The notes beneath the pieces are model-generated. The model had not been told where the DNA came from, did not search any database, and saw only the letters and a program-made list of their open reading frames with translations. Position numbers and translations under genes: made by a program. Below, in pieces: positions 51,175 through 59,672 of a DNA stretch of 64,000 bases. Source of the DNA: FEB-10 sp963710645 (lineage in GTDB: Bacteria > Acidobacteriota > Thermoanaerobaculia > Thermoanaerobaculales > Sulfomarinibacteraceae); NCBI GenBank assembly GCA_963710645.1, contig CAVQBD010000001.1, forward strand, positions 1-64,000, given 5' to 3'. Each line of letters opens with the position of its first letter. Positions within the stretch are counted from its first letter, which is position 1.

Positions 51175-52905
51175 ATGAAACCAGTGGCTCTGATCCTGAC
51201 CGTAGCGACAATTGTTGTGACCCTAGGCCTGGTATCGGCGTCAGAAGCGCAGACCTTGGAGATCTTCCAGATCCAGGGGGCTGGGATGTCGTCGCCATTT
51301 GAGGGTACGACAGTGACCACAAACGCCAACGTGGTGACGGCCGTGGGTTCCGAGGGTTTTTTTGTTCAAACCCCGGACAGCCGTGATGACGGCGACCCGA
51401 TGACCTCCAACGGTTTGTACGTTGCCGATGTCTCCCCCGAGGTGGAGGTGGGTTTTCTGGTGGACGTGACAGGTCTGGTGGTGGAGTTCTTCGATTGGAC
51501 CCAGCTCCACGACCCGCAGCTCAGTCTTCGGTCCACCGGTTTTGAGCTGCCCGGCTTCATCGATTTCGACAACCGGACACCGGTGCCCGATCAGCCGTGG
51601 CCCCCCAATGAGCTCGAACGGTTCGAAGGGATGCGAGTCCGGGTGGCGGATGGCGTCATCACGGCTCCCACAGATGGCTTTGGAGACGCCTGCATCGTCG
51701 CCACTTCGACTCGGGTATTTCGCGAACCGGGCATTCTGTATCCCGGAATTCCAGGGCTGCCGGCCTTCGATGGCAACCCCGAGGCCTTCAGGATTGCACC
51801 AGGGGGTCTGGCCGGCGCCGAGACGGATCTGGTGGCGGGGGCCCGTATCGCCGCTGATGGGGTGCTGGCCTATGAGTTTGGCGAGTATCGACTGTGGCCC
51901 ACCGAGATGGTTGTGACCGAGGTGCCGGTGGTGCCCGGGAGTGTTCGACTTCGTCGGACCGGAGAGACATCGGTAACGACACAGAATCTGGAACGTTTGG
52001 ACGTGGCGGTCTCCGATCCGCCGGCTGAGGTTCGGCTGGCCAAGCTGTCCGAGCAGATTCGTGGGGTCCTGGGCTCTCCCGACGTAGTGGCTGTCCAGGA
52101 GGTGCAGGATCTGGCGAGCCTGTCCGCCCTCGCCGATAGGATCCGCTCCGACGACCCGGGGGTGAACTACGCGGCATTCCACCAGGAGGCTCAATGGCAG
52201 GATGGATTTGACGTGGGCTTCCTCGTGCGCGACACGATGGTGGTCCAGTCGGTGGCACAGATTGGTGCCGATGCGATCTTCAGCTTCGACGGGTCGTGGC
52301 TCAACGACCGGCCACCGTTGGTGCTCGAGACCGGCTCCCCAAGGAGCGACCCGCCTTTCGCCTTCACCGTGGTTGTCGTCCACCAGCGATCCCTGCGCGA
52401 TATCGACGACCCGGACGACGGGGAACGGGTGAGACTCAAGCGGCACGAGCAGTCCGTGTGGCTGGCGGACTGGCTCCAGCAGCGGCAGTCGGCGCGACCG
52501 GAAGAGCGATTGATCGTAGCCGGCGACTTCAACGCCTTCGAGTTCACCGACGGCTATGTGGACGTCATGGGGACCGTCACGGGAGTGCCGGACCCTGAGG
52601 GGGCACTGATTCCGTCGGTGGCCCTGGTGGATCCTCCGTTCGCCGACACCGCGAGGTCATTGCCCTCCGACCAGCGTTATACCTACGTTTTCGACTGCAG
52701 CGCCCAGGTGCTCGACCACATCGTGGTCAACAGCGTCCTCGAACCGTGGGTGGCGGCGGTCTCAGCCTCACGGGGCAATGCCGACGCCCCCGAGGGCTGG
52801 GCGGACGACCCGGAAACCGCGGCGCGAAGCTCCGACCACGACGGTGTGGTCGTCTACCTGGGACCGAGGTGGAGGCGTCCGTCCGGCAGGAGGTACAGCC
52901 CCTGA
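51175..52905 (+). CDS. Secreted endonuclease/exonuclease/phosphatase-family protein (ExeM-like)
   Basis: A 576-residue protein with a signal peptide (LILTVATIVVTLGLVSASEA). Residues about 25-220 resemble the OB-fold/lamin-like region of extracellular nucleases (EIFQIQGAGMSSPFEGTTVT, FVQTPDSRDDGDPMTSNGLY). Then an EEP domain follows with VVAVQEVQDLASLSALA, VVVVHQRSLRDID, IVAGDFNAFEF and SSDHDGVVVYLG. It probably degrades extracellular DNA to release phosphate. The EEP catalytic residues appear intact. It begins 15 nt after the ggt stop and may be cotranscribed. Confidence 0.88.
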   Translation: MKPVALILTVATIVVTLGLVSASEAQTLEIFQIQGAGMSSPFEGTTVTTNANVVTAVGSEGFFVQTPDSRDDGDPMTSNGLYVADVSPEVEVGFLVDVTGLVVEFFDWTQLHDPQLSLRSTGFELPGFIDFDNRTPVPDQPWPPNELERFEGMRVRVADGVITAPTDGFGDACIVATSTRVFREPGILYPGIPGLPAFDGNPEAFRIAPGGLAGAETDLVAGARIAADGVLAYEFGEYRLWPTEMVVTEVPVVPGSVRLRRTGETSVTTQNLERLDVAVSDPPAEVRLAKLSEQIRGVLGSPDVVAVQEVQDLASLSALADRIRSDDPGVNYAAFHQEAQWQDGFDVGFLVRDTMVVQSVAQIGADAIFSFDGSWLNDRPPLVLETGSPRSDPPFAFTVVVVHQRSLRDIDDPDDGERVRLKRHEQSVWLADWLQQRQSARPEERLIVAGDFNAFEFTDGYVDVMGTVTGVPDPEGALIPSVALVDPPFADTARSLPSDQRYTYVFDCSAQVLDHIVVNSVLEPWVAAVSASRGNADAPEGWADDPETAARSSDHDGVVVYLGPRWRRPSGRRYSP

Positions 52906-52951
52906 TGATCGAACGAATCGTACTCGGTCTGACTTGAGATCCAAACGGTGC

Positions 52952-53030
52952 TGAATGCGCATTTCACTCCGCGGACTCCGTGAAATGCGTTCAGTGGATT
53001 GTATTTCCTCAATTCGCGGAGTGAATTGAG
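52952..53030. repeat. Two adjacent hairpins with complementary loops
   Basis: Hairpin A pairs 52952-52967 with 52980-52993 (TGAATGCG/ATTTCAC with GTGAAATGCGTTCA). Hairpin B pairs CTCAATTC (53008-53015) with GAATTGAG (53023-53030). The 7-nt loop of B, GCGGAGT, is perfectly complementary to ACTCCGC next to the loop of A, so a kissing interaction is possible. It sits between convergent genes. Confidence 0.65.
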
Positions 53031-53047
53031 CGACCGGCACGACCCGG

Positions 53048-54259
53048 TTATTCGTCAGGATTGAATTCCGGGAAGTGCTCCACCGAGACATCGAGGTGAT
53101 CGGTGAGTTCCTTGAGCTCGCGGGTCAGGGCGCGGCCGATGACGATCCGCTGGACCTGGTTGGTTCCCTCGTAGATCTGGGTAATTTTGGCGTCGCGCAT
53201 GTACTTCTCGATGGGGTAGTCCTTGCAGTAGCCGTAGCCGCCGAAGAGCTGGACCGCGTCGGTGGTGACCTTCATGGCGGTGTCGGTGGCGAAGACCTTG
53301 CCCATGGCTGCAATCTTGTTGATGTTCTTGACGCCGGCATCGATGGCCCGGGCCGAGGTGTAGACCAGCTGGCGGGCGGCCTCGATCTGGGTGGCCATGT
53401 CGGCGAGCATGAACTGGATGGCCTGGTGGGACATGACGGTCTGGCCGAACTGGCGGCGTTCCGAGGTGTAACGCAGGGCCCACTCGAAGGCACCCTGGGC
53501 GAGACCGAGGGCCTGGGCCGCAACCCCGGGCCGGGCGCGGTCGAGGGTCATCATGGCATTTCGGAAACCGCCTCCCTCCTTGCCGCCCACAAGCTGCGAG
53601 GCCGGTACGCGGCAGTCCACGAAGTCGAGCTCGTTCACGGGTACGGTGCGGATGCCCATTGTGTCCTCGCGTTTGCCCACGGTGAATCCCGGCGTGTCCT
53701 TGTCCACCAGAAAGGCCGAGATGCCACGCATCCCCTTGGCCGGTTCGGTGAGGGCGTAGATGGTGAAGACCGAGGCCACGCCACCATTGGTGGTCCACTT
53801 TTTGTGGCCGTTGATGACGTAGTGGTCGCCGTCCTCGATGGCCTCGGTTCGGAGACTGCCGGCGTCGGAACCGGATGGTTTTTCGGACAGACCGAAGGCG
53901 ATCAAGGAGTCGCCCGAGGCAATACCCGGCAGATATTTCTCCTTCTGTTCCTCGGTGCCGCCGAGCATGATGGGGAAGGACCCCAGGGCGTTGACCGCGT
54001 AGGCCACGCCCACCCCGCCGCACGCCCGCGACAGCTGTTCCACGATCAGGCAGAGGTCCAAGACCCCGGTGCCTTTTCCGCCGTATTCCTCGGGGATCCA
54101 TACGCCGGTGAGCCCGTAGGACTTGAGGGCTTCCAGGATGTCCCAGCCGTACTCCCTTGTGCGGTCCAATTCGGCCGCTTGCGGCCTAACGTATTTCTCG
54201 GCCACCTCACGGGCCCGGTCCTGAAAGTCGAGATTCTGTTTGCTCAGCAGTTCGCGCAT
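53048..54259 (-). CDS. Acyl-CoA dehydrogenase
   Basis: A 403-residue FAD flavoenzyme of fatty acid or amino acid acyl-CoA oxidation. Signature segments are IAFGLSEKPSGSDAGSLRTE (FAD and substrate), HKKWTTNGGVASVFTIYA, RRQFGQTVMSHQAIQFMLAD and QLFGGYGYCKDYPIEKYMRD. The catalytic Glu is in KITQIYEGTNQVQRIVIGRA. Electrons pass to ETF and then probably to the FadF-like membrane oxidoreductase encoded at 59.7 kb. The start is the ATG after AGGAGG. Confidence 0.96.
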   Translation of the reverse strand: MRELLSKQNLDFQDRAREVAEKYVRPQAAELDRTREYGWDILEALKSYGLTGVWIPEEYGGKGTGVLDLCLIVEQLSRACGGVGVAYAVNALGSFPIMLGGTEEQKEKYLPGIASGDSLIAFGLSEKPSGSDAGSLRTEAIEDGDHYVINGHKKWTTNGGVASVFTIYALTEPAKGMRGISAFLVDKDTPGFTVGKREDTMGIRTVPVNELDFVDCRVPASQLVGGKEGGGFRNAMMTLDRARPGVAAQALGLAQGAFEWALRYTSERRQFGQTVMSHQAIQFMLADMATQIEAARQLVYTSARAIDAGVKNINKIAAMGKVFATDTAMKVTTDAVQLFGGYGYCKDYPIEKYMRDAKITQIYEGTNQVQRIVIGRALTRELKELTDHLDVSVEHFPEFNPDE

Positions 54260-54299
54260 TGTGGCCTCCTGAAGCGATACGTGCCGTTCATTCTACACG

Positions 54300-54705
54300 C
54301 CCACCCGGCCGCCCACCCAGTGTGGAAGTTGTGAAGGGTGTTAAGGGTGTGGAGGGTGTGGAGGGCGCGGAGGGTGCGATCCCGTGACCGTATCCGTCTC
54401 CGTGCCCGAGTTCCGGGTTCCGGGTTTCCCCCGCCCGCCCGGGAAGGGGGGGAGGGCGGGAATTAGGGACTGAAAACTGAGAACCGAAGATTCAAGACCT
54501 CAGGACCACCGGGCCAGTGGGGGCAGTTGATGTTTCAAATTCGAAATTCGAAATTCGAAATTCGAGACCCCCGTCTATCCGGGAACGGGAGGGAGGGTGG
54601 GAATTCAGAATTCAAAATTGAGAACTGAGAATTCAAGACCCCAGGACCACCGGTTGGGTGGTGGGTCTAGCCCCTGGGCCCCGGCCCCCGAGCCCCTGGA
54701 CCCGG
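54300..54705 (+). repeat. Repeat-filled spacer (GGGTGTGGA, AATTCGA and GAATTCA units)
   Basis: Successive microsatellite-like blocks: GGGTGTGGAGGGTGTGGAGG near 54340, AAATTCGAAATTCGAAATTC near 54540, GAATTCAGAATTCAAAATTG near 54600, then CCCCTGGGCCCCGGCCCCCG. No gene is supported in 54260-54709. Confidence 0.7.
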
Positions 54706-54709
54706 TTGG

Positions 54710-55606
54710 CTATTTCACCGCGAGACGAATCGCCGTCTCGAGCCCGGGCACCCGGAACTGGTAGCCGAGATCCTCCAGCGCCATCGGTCTGGCGCGGGTG
54801 CTCGCCAGCAACAGGGCATCGGCCATTTCGCCGAGTACCAGGCGGGCGGCAGCGGCGGGCAGCGGCATGAAGCTGGGTCGGTTGAGGACCCCGCCCAGGA
54901 CCTTCGCGAATTCGGCGCACCGCACCTCCTCGGGTGAGGCCAGATTCAACGGTCCCGCCACCGACGGGCGATCGAGAACAAACCGCACCACACCGAGGAT
55001 GTCCTCCATGGCGATCCACGGCCACCATTGGCGGCCCGAGCCGATGGGTCCGCCGGCCCCCAGCTTGAAGGGCAGCAGCATGCGCTCCAACGCGCCGCCC
55101 CGTCCAATCACCATGGCCAGCCGGAGCAGGACGACCCTAGTCGCATCCGACGACGCGGCGAGCGCGGCGTCCTCCCAGTCCCGGGCGAGATCTGCGAGGA
55201 AACCTGCACCGGGTGCCGAGTTCTCGTCGAGCACTTCTTCGCCGCGGTCTCCGTAATAACCGACGGCCGACGCGCTGACGAGCAGCGGAGGCGGGTCGTG
55301 AGCCTCGGCGATGGCGCGAACGAGGGTGTTGGTCGATCCGAGTCGGCTGTCTCGAAGCTCGTCCTTGACGGCGGTCGCCCAGCGCCCGTCGGCGATGCTG
55401 CGGCCGTTGAGATTGATAACCGCGCCGGCGCCGCTGAGTACGGCGGGATCGAGCACACCCCTGGCGGGATCCCAGGTCGCCGCAACGCCGGCGTTGACCG
55501 CTGCCGGGGAACGCACGAGTCGTACGACCTGGTGCCCGGCGGCGACGAGGTCTGAAACCAGCGACCGACCGATGAGCCCACTCGAGCCAGAAATTACGAT
55601 TCGCAT
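54710..55606 (-). CDS. TIGR01777-type NAD(P)-dependent epimerase (YfcH-like)
   Basis: A 298-residue extended short-chain dehydrogenase. The nucleotide motif is RIVISGSSGLIGRSLVSDLV; then VINLNGRSIADGRWATAVKD, SASAVGYYGDRGEEVLDENS and a C-terminal DUF1731-like PAAAARLVLGEMADALLLAS. The family (YfcH) is linked to cell division and light or stress responses, with no proven reaction. The ATG at 55606 follows GGAGGAGAT and overlaps the hemH end by 13 bp; it is the last gene of the sigma-factor operon. Confidence 0.92.
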   Translation of the reverse strand: MRIVISGSSGLIGRSLVSDLVAAGHQVVRLVRSPAAVNAGVAATWDPARGVLDPAVLSGAGAVINLNGRSIADGRWATAVKDELRDSRLGSTNTLVRAIAEAHDPPPLLVSASAVGYYGDRGEEVLDENSAPGAGFLADLARDWEDAALAASSDATRVVLLRLAMVIGRGGALERMLLPFKLGAGGPIGSGRQWWPWIAMEDILGVVRFVLDRPSVAGPLNLASPEEVRCAEFAKVLGGVLNRPSFMPLPAAAARLVLGEMADALLLASTRARPMALEDLGYQFRVPGLETAIRLAVK

Positions 55607-56643
55607 ATCTCCTCCGTTGAACGGTCCAAGGTCATGGATCCTTCCCAACTGGTCAGTGCACTTTGCACGAGGTCGGCGAGGGCGGCGATGTGATCTGGGC
55701 GGTCGTTGAGTGCGGGTACGTAGTGAAAGCCCCGGCCACCGGCCTCGAGAAAGAGCCGTCGGAAACTTGCCGCAACCTCTTCCAGAGTTTCCAGGCAGTC
55801 GGCCGCGAATCCGGGACAGATCACGAACACCGGCTCGCCATCTCGGCCACCGAGCCCACGGAGCACGCTGTCGGTGGAGGGACCGAGCCACTCCTCCCGA
55901 CCGAACTGTGACTGATAGCTCATGGTCCAGGAGTCGGACGCGAGGCCCAGTTCAGACGCGAGCCTGTCTGCCGTGGCTTCGCACTGGTCTGGGTACGGGT
56001 CGCCGGCCTCCGCGTAGCGGCGGGGGAGCCCGTGAAACGACACCACGAGGTGTCCGGGGTTTCGCTCTGTGAGCCGGGCCTCCCGGACCGAATTCGCCAG
56101 CGCCTCTACATAGGTGCGGTGCGTGGAGTAGCCCTCGATCGTGCGGAGTCCCAAGGGAGACGCAAACCCGGCGTTGGCCCGTTGAACCGCAGCTACCGTG
56201 GTACCGACGGTGGTGCGCGAGTATTGGGGGAAGAGAGGAACGACGAGCACCCTGTTGCAGCCGGCGCCCGCGAGTTCTCGGAGCCCCTCTTGGAGCGACG
56301 GGTAACCGTAACGCATGCCGAGGGTCACGGAAATTCGTTGCCCCGTCCTTCGCTCGAGCTCGGCTCCGAGCCCCTCGGCCTGACGTCGTCCGGTGACGAG
56401 CAGCGGCGATCCGTCCGTGGTCCAGACCGACCGGTAGAGTCGGGCCGACCGCGGAGAGCGGAACGGCAGGATGATCAGTTTGCGAAGGAGCCACCAGATC
56501 GCGGGCTGTGCGTCCACGACCAGCGGGTCCGCCAAAAATTCGTCCAGGAAGCGACGGACGGCCGAGGTGGTGGGCGCGTCCGGTGACCCCACGTTGGTGA
56601 GAAGTATGCCGGGGCGGGGTCGCTCCATCGGGATGGGGTTCAT
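55594..56643 (-). CDS. hemH: Ferrochelatase
   Basis: A 349-residue enzyme inserting Fe2+ into porphyrin, the last step of haem synthesis. Conserved elements are ILLTNVGSPDAP, VTLGMRYGYPSLQEGLREL, VVPLFPQYSRTTVGTT, the metal-binding His in LVVSFHGLPRRYAEAGDPYP, SYQSQFGREEWLGPSTDSVL and the catalytic Glu in CPGFAADCLETLEEV. The start is the ATG at 56643, 5 nt after the NrsF-like gene ends. Cytoplasmic or membrane-associated. Confidence 0.94.
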   Translation of the reverse strand: MNPIPMERPRPGILLTNVGSPDAPTTSAVRRFLDEFLADPLVVDAQPAIWWLLRKLIILPFRSPRSARLYRSVWTTDGSPLLVTGRRQAEGLGAELERRTGQRISVTLGMRYGYPSLQEGLRELAGAGCNRVLVVPLFPQYSRTTVGTTVAAVQRANAGFASPLGLRTIEGYSTHRTYVEALANSVREARLTERNPGHLVVSFHGLPRRYAEAGDPYPDQCEATADRLASELGLASDSWTMSYQSQFGREEWLGPSTDSVLRGLGGRDGEPVFVICPGFAADCLETLEEVAASFRRLFLEAGGRGFHYVPALNDRPDHIAALADLVQSALTSWEGSMTLDRSTEEICES

Positions 56644-56647
56644 CGAT

Positions 56648-57316
56648 TCACCGCCACTGGCGGCGCGCCCAGAGGACTCCCACGAACCACCCCAGGGCCA
56701 TGAATCCGAAGATCGCACCGGTGTGCCACACCAGGACGTGCCTCAGGTCCGACATGGGGCACAGCAGGTGGGTGATGGCGTCGCCGGTGAGGGCGGCCCC
56801 GGCCCCGCCGAGCAGCCCGGCCACCGGTGCGCGCAAGGGCAGGGCGCGGAATACCAACCACATGGTGACGGCAAAGGTGGGCAGAATCATGGCGGCGTCG
56901 TGGGTCATGCATCCGACGCCCTTGGAAAACCAGTCGGATCCCATGGCCACACCCGGGCTGTGGACCCAGGTGGCAAGGCCCACCAGAATCTGCAGGGCGA
57001 GCCCGGTGACGACCGCGATTCGAACGGTTCCTGGCGGTACGGCTCCGCCGGGCACGGCCTCTCTGAGGGCGAGCCCGACAATCAGGATGCCGACCAGCAG
57101 CTCGACGATGGTGCAACCCCAACTCAACCACATGGGCAGCTGGTCCATATCACCGCGAAGCTGCATCTTGAAGCCAAACAGTATGGATGCCAGAACAAGC
57201 GTTACGACCACCGCGACCACGAGGGATCGCTGCCACGCCGGGTGAAGTGGTCGGACCGGACTCAGGTCGTTCTCCACGGCTTCGCGGAGGGCCACCGGCA
57301 GCAGATTGGTGGTCAT
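56648..57316 (-). CDS. NrsF-like (DUF1109) anti-sigma factor
   Basis: A 222-residue membrane protein with six predicted helices and a short cytoplasmic N-terminus (LLPVALREAVENDLSPVRPL). It resembles NrsF, the Caulobacter inhibitor of the ECF factor SigF, and contains the conserved cysteine segments WLSWGCTIVELLV, GVGCMTHDAAMILP and HLLCPMSDLRHVL that may sense oxidants or metals. Its ATG overlaps the sigma factor stop (ATGA), the usual sigma/anti-sigma coupling. Confidence 0.85.
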   Translation of the reverse strand: MTTNLLPVALREAVENDLSPVRPLHPAWQRSLVVAVVVTLVLASILFGFKMQLRGDMDQLPMWLSWGCTIVELLVGILIVGLALREAVPGGAVPPGTVRIAVVTGLALQILVGLATWVHSPGVAMGSDWFSKGVGCMTHDAAMILPTFAVTMWLVFRALPLRAPVAGLLGGAGAALTGDAITHLLCPMSDLRHVLVWHTGAIFGFMALGWFVGVLWARRQWR

Positions 57317-57873
57317 TTGCTTCGTCCCTCCTCGTCAATCTTCTGACGGAGAACCTTCAGCGCGCGATGGGCTCTCACCTTGGCCGTACCCGGCGTCAGA
57401 CCAAGGATCTGGCCGACCTCCTCGAAGCTCATGCCGAGCAGGTGGTGCAGGATCAAAACCTCCTGCCCGGAACGTGGAATTTCGGCCAACAGCCGATTGA
57501 CTTCGTCTCGATCAGCCAGGCCTTCGATCGAGGGAGCCACCGGGATTTCCGGAAGTTCGTCCACCGGCAGCATCTCCTTGCGCCGGCGGGTGGACCTGAG
57601 GTGCATCAGCGCCACGTGTCGGGTGATGGCGTAGATCCATGGCCGGACCGGTCGCGGAGGCGTGTAGGTGTGCCGGGCGCGATGGATCTGAAAGAAGGTG
57701 TCCTGGAGGAGATCCTCGGCCGTGGTCGTGTTCCGGACAAAGGTCCACAGGTACCGGACCAGAGGGTTTTTGAGTTCGGCGTACAGCGCGGAGAAATCAT
57801 CCATGCTGCCTTTCTGGTACCCGATCATCAGCTCGATCAGCCGTGCCTCCTGAGCCTGTCGGTCGGTTCCCAT
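57313..57873 (-). CDS. ECF-family RNA polymerase sigma factor
   Basis: A 186-residue sigma70-like factor. Region 2 is NPLVRYLWTFVRNTTTAEDL followed by LLQDTFFQIHRAR and RPWIYAITRHVAL; region 4 is LLGMSFEEVGQILGLTPGTA then KVRAHRALKVLRQK. It directs RNA polymerase to stress genes when its NrsF-like partner releases it. First gene of the operon with nrsF-like, hemH and the epimerase. GGAGG lies 12 nt before the ATG. Confidence 0.95.
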   Translation of the reverse strand: MGTDRQAQEARLIELMIGYQKGSMDDFSALYAELKNPLVRYLWTFVRNTTTAEDLLQDTFFQIHRARHTYTPPRPVRPWIYAITRHVALMHLRSTRRRKEMLPVDELPEIPVAPSIEGLADRDEVNRLLAEIPRSGQEVLILHHLLGMSFEEVGQILGLTPGTAKVRAHRALKVLRQKIDEEGRSK

Positions 57874-57931
57874 GGCGTGGTATGTCCTCCGAGCGTGCGA
57901 CGTTACGCACCGTTGACTGAAAGACAGAGGG

Positions 57932-57937
57932 AGTATA
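57932..57937 (-). promoter_or_regulatory. Possible -10 box (TATACT) of the ECF sigma operon
   Basis: On the minus strand TATACT lies about 58 nt before the ATG. A GTCAACGGTGCGTAACGTC segment follows within the leader and could hold an ECF-type element, but the spacing does not fit a standard AAC-N16-CGT promoter. Confidence 0.35.
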
Positions 57938-57972
57938 GAGCACTTGGAGACACGACGCGGCGGCTCGGCGCG

Positions 57973-58530
57973 CTAGACGATCAGCACGGCGGCGGAAATC
58001 ACGGTCTTCCAGGTGTCTTTCCTGCCAATCGCGGACTGCGTGATGGACCGACTCTTGACGACCTTGTTGGAGATCTTCCACAGTTCGCGGTTATCGTCCC
58101 AGCTGGCGTCGGCGTCGAACTCCTTGACGCCCAGCGCGCTGGCCAACATTCCGGCTGCCAAATCCTCCGCGAAGTCTCCGGCCTGTTTGTCCGTCTGCCC
58201 GAAAGCGTGGTGCTCGGACAGATAGCCGAAATCATCCGGGTTCTTGGGCCGGGCCAGCCCGATGGAGGCGGAAATCAGTCGATGGGGTTCGTCGGTGGCC
58301 GCTCGGCTCATCACCGCGAACAGAATTTGGCCGGGACACAGCTGTTCCAGACCCGCTTCACGGGAGATGATCTTGCACCGTGGAGGGAAGATGCTGGAAA
58401 CGGACACGATGTTGAACTGGGCGATGCCCGCTTTGCGCAGCGCCGCCTCGAAGCTACCGAGCTTCGTCTTGTGCTGACCTACACCCTTGGTGAGGAACAT
58501 CTGGCGGGGCACGAACAGCGACTGGTCCAC
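57973..58530 (-). CDS. Pyruvoyl-dependent arginine decarboxylase
   Basis: A 185-residue proenzyme of the PvlArgDC family that makes agmatine from arginine. The self-cleavage region is NIVSVSSIFPPRCKII, where a Ser becomes the pyruvoyl group. Other conserved parts are LCPGQILFAVMSRAATDEPH, RLISASIGLA and GYLSEHHAFGQTDKQAGDFA. I prefer GTG 58530, which has GGAGG six nt upstream; the TTG at 58536 is directly on the ribosome site. Agmatine would feed polyamine synthesis. Divergent from mutY. Confidence 0.92.
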   Translation of the reverse strand: MDQSLFVPRQMFLTKGVGQHKTKLGSFEAALRKAGIAQFNIVSVSSIFPPRCKIISREAGLEQLCPGQILFAVMSRAATDEPHRLISASIGLARPKNPDDFGYLSEHHAFGQTDKQAGDFAEDLAAGMLASALGVKEFDADASWDDNRELWKISNKVVKSRSITQSAIGRKDTWKTVISAAVLIV

Positions 58531-58587
58531 GACCAACCTCCGGAATCGGGCGAATCTGATCGAAATCGCAATCTAGCACACAATCTG

Positions 58588-58593
58588 TAGGAT
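58588..58593 (+). promoter_or_regulatory. -10 box (TAGGAT), leaderless mutY start
   Basis: TAGGAT preceded by TG ends 6 nt before the GTG start of mutY, with only GGGGCC in between. Confidence 0.45.
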
Positions 58594-58599
58594 GGGGCC

Positions 58600-59658
58600 G
58601 TGTTTGATGTGGTCCAGAAATTACTGGTGTGGTTTCGTGCCAATGCCCGCCTGCTGCCATGGCGCGCCGAACCCAGGGATCCATACGGGGTGTTGGTCTC
58701 CGAGCTCATGCTCCAACAGACCCAGGTTGACCGAGTCATTCCGAAGTACAGGGAGTTCATGGCGAGTTTTCCGGATCTCGTGGCGCTCGCGGAGGCCGAT
58801 GAGGAGGAGGTCTTGACGGTCTGGTCGGGTCTCGGCTACTACCGACGTGCCCGCCTCCTCCACCGGCTTGCCCGTCAGGTGTTGGGGGAGGGAGGGCAGC
58901 TCCCGAAAACGGCCATTGAACTCGAGAGTCTCCCCGGCGTGGGCCCCTATACCGCCGCGGCAGTGTCGTCCCTCGTTTACGGGGAAAGGGTTCCGGTGTT
59001 GGACGGAAACGTGATCCGGGTGGCTTCCAGGTTCTTGGCGTTGTCAGAGGATCCGAGACGGGCCGCCGGCCGCAGGGTCTTGACGGCGTGGCTCGACCAA
59101 GTCTTGGAAGCGGGGCCACCTGGGGAGGTCAACGAAGCGCTGATGGAGCTGGGCGCGATTGTCTGTCTGCCGAGCGGTCCGCGTTGCGGACAGTGCCCCC
59201 TGGCCGGTGGCTGCGCGGCACAGGCCACCGGGTGCCCCGAAGCCTACCCTCGGCCGCGGGAACGGCGGAAAGTGGTCCACCTGCGCTGGGTCGCGGCATG
59301 CTGCGTCGATGCCGAAGGGCTGTGGCTGGTGCGGCGGGTAACGGACGGCCCGATACTCAGGGGTCTGTGGCTGCCGCCCATCGCTCAACTTGCGGAGGGC
59401 GAAGCTGCGGTGGATCGAGCGAAGGAGTTGGTTCCGGGTTCCTACGACGACCCGCCCCATGAGTTGGGTGAGGTCCGCCATTCCATCACCCATCGGCGAA
59501 TCCGTGTTCTGCCGGTCCTCCTGTCAGTGTCCGGCCGTGAGGCGTCCGAGCTGGCAGGGCGCTGGATCGACCCCGAGAATTCAACGCTCCCAACTTCTTC
59601 TCTTCTTGGTAAGCTGTTTAGAATAAATTATCTAGCAAACAAAAATGAAAATGAATGA
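58600..59658 (+). CDS. mutY: A/G-specific adenine glycosylase MutY
   Basis: A 352-residue repair enzyme that removes adenine opposite 8-oxoguanine. The catalytic Glu is in LVSELMLQQTQVDRV; the helix-hairpin-helix is LPGVGPYTAAAV; the catalytic Asp is in VLDGNVIRV. The [4Fe-4S] cysteines are in IVCLPSGPRCGQCPLAGGC. A C-terminal Nudix-like recognition domain follows (HLRWVAACCVDAEGLWLVRR, SITHRRIRV). It starts at GTG. Its last codons overlap an operator-like palindrome of the next gene. Confidence 0.96.
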   Translation: MFDVVQKLLVWFRANARLLPWRAEPRDPYGVLVSELMLQQTQVDRVIPKYREFMASFPDLVALAEADEEEVLTVWSGLGYYRRARLLHRLARQVLGEGGQLPKTAIELESLPGVGPYTAAAVSSLVYGERVPVLDGNVIRVASRFLALSEDPRRAAGRRVLTAWLDQVLEAGPPGEVNEALMELGAIVCLPSGPRCGQCPLAGGCAAQATGCPEAYPRPRERRKVVHLRWVAACCVDAEGLWLVRRVTDGPILRGLWLPPIAQLAEGEAAVDRAKELVPGSYDDPPHELGEVRHSITHRRIRVLPVLLSVSGREASELAGRWIDPENSTLPTSSLLGKLFRINYLANKNENE

Positions 59659-59665
59659 CCATTCA
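59652..59665 (+). promoter_or_regulatory. Operator-like palindrome TGAATG-AC-CATTCA
   Basis: A perfect 6-bp inverted repeat around AC. It covers the -35 position of the next promoter and overlaps the mutY stop codon. The half-site TGAATGA is the one used by the fatty-acid repressor FadR of Bacillus, although the spacing here is shorter. A TetR-type regulator could block the FadF-like gene from this site. Confidence 0.55.
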
Positions 59666-59672
59666 GTCTCTC

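Noticed and set aside
57187..58590. Plus-strand open frame (467 aa) opposite the sigma factor and arginine decarboxylase genes
   Set aside because: It spans two recognised minus-strand genes in antisense and has no homology-like features.
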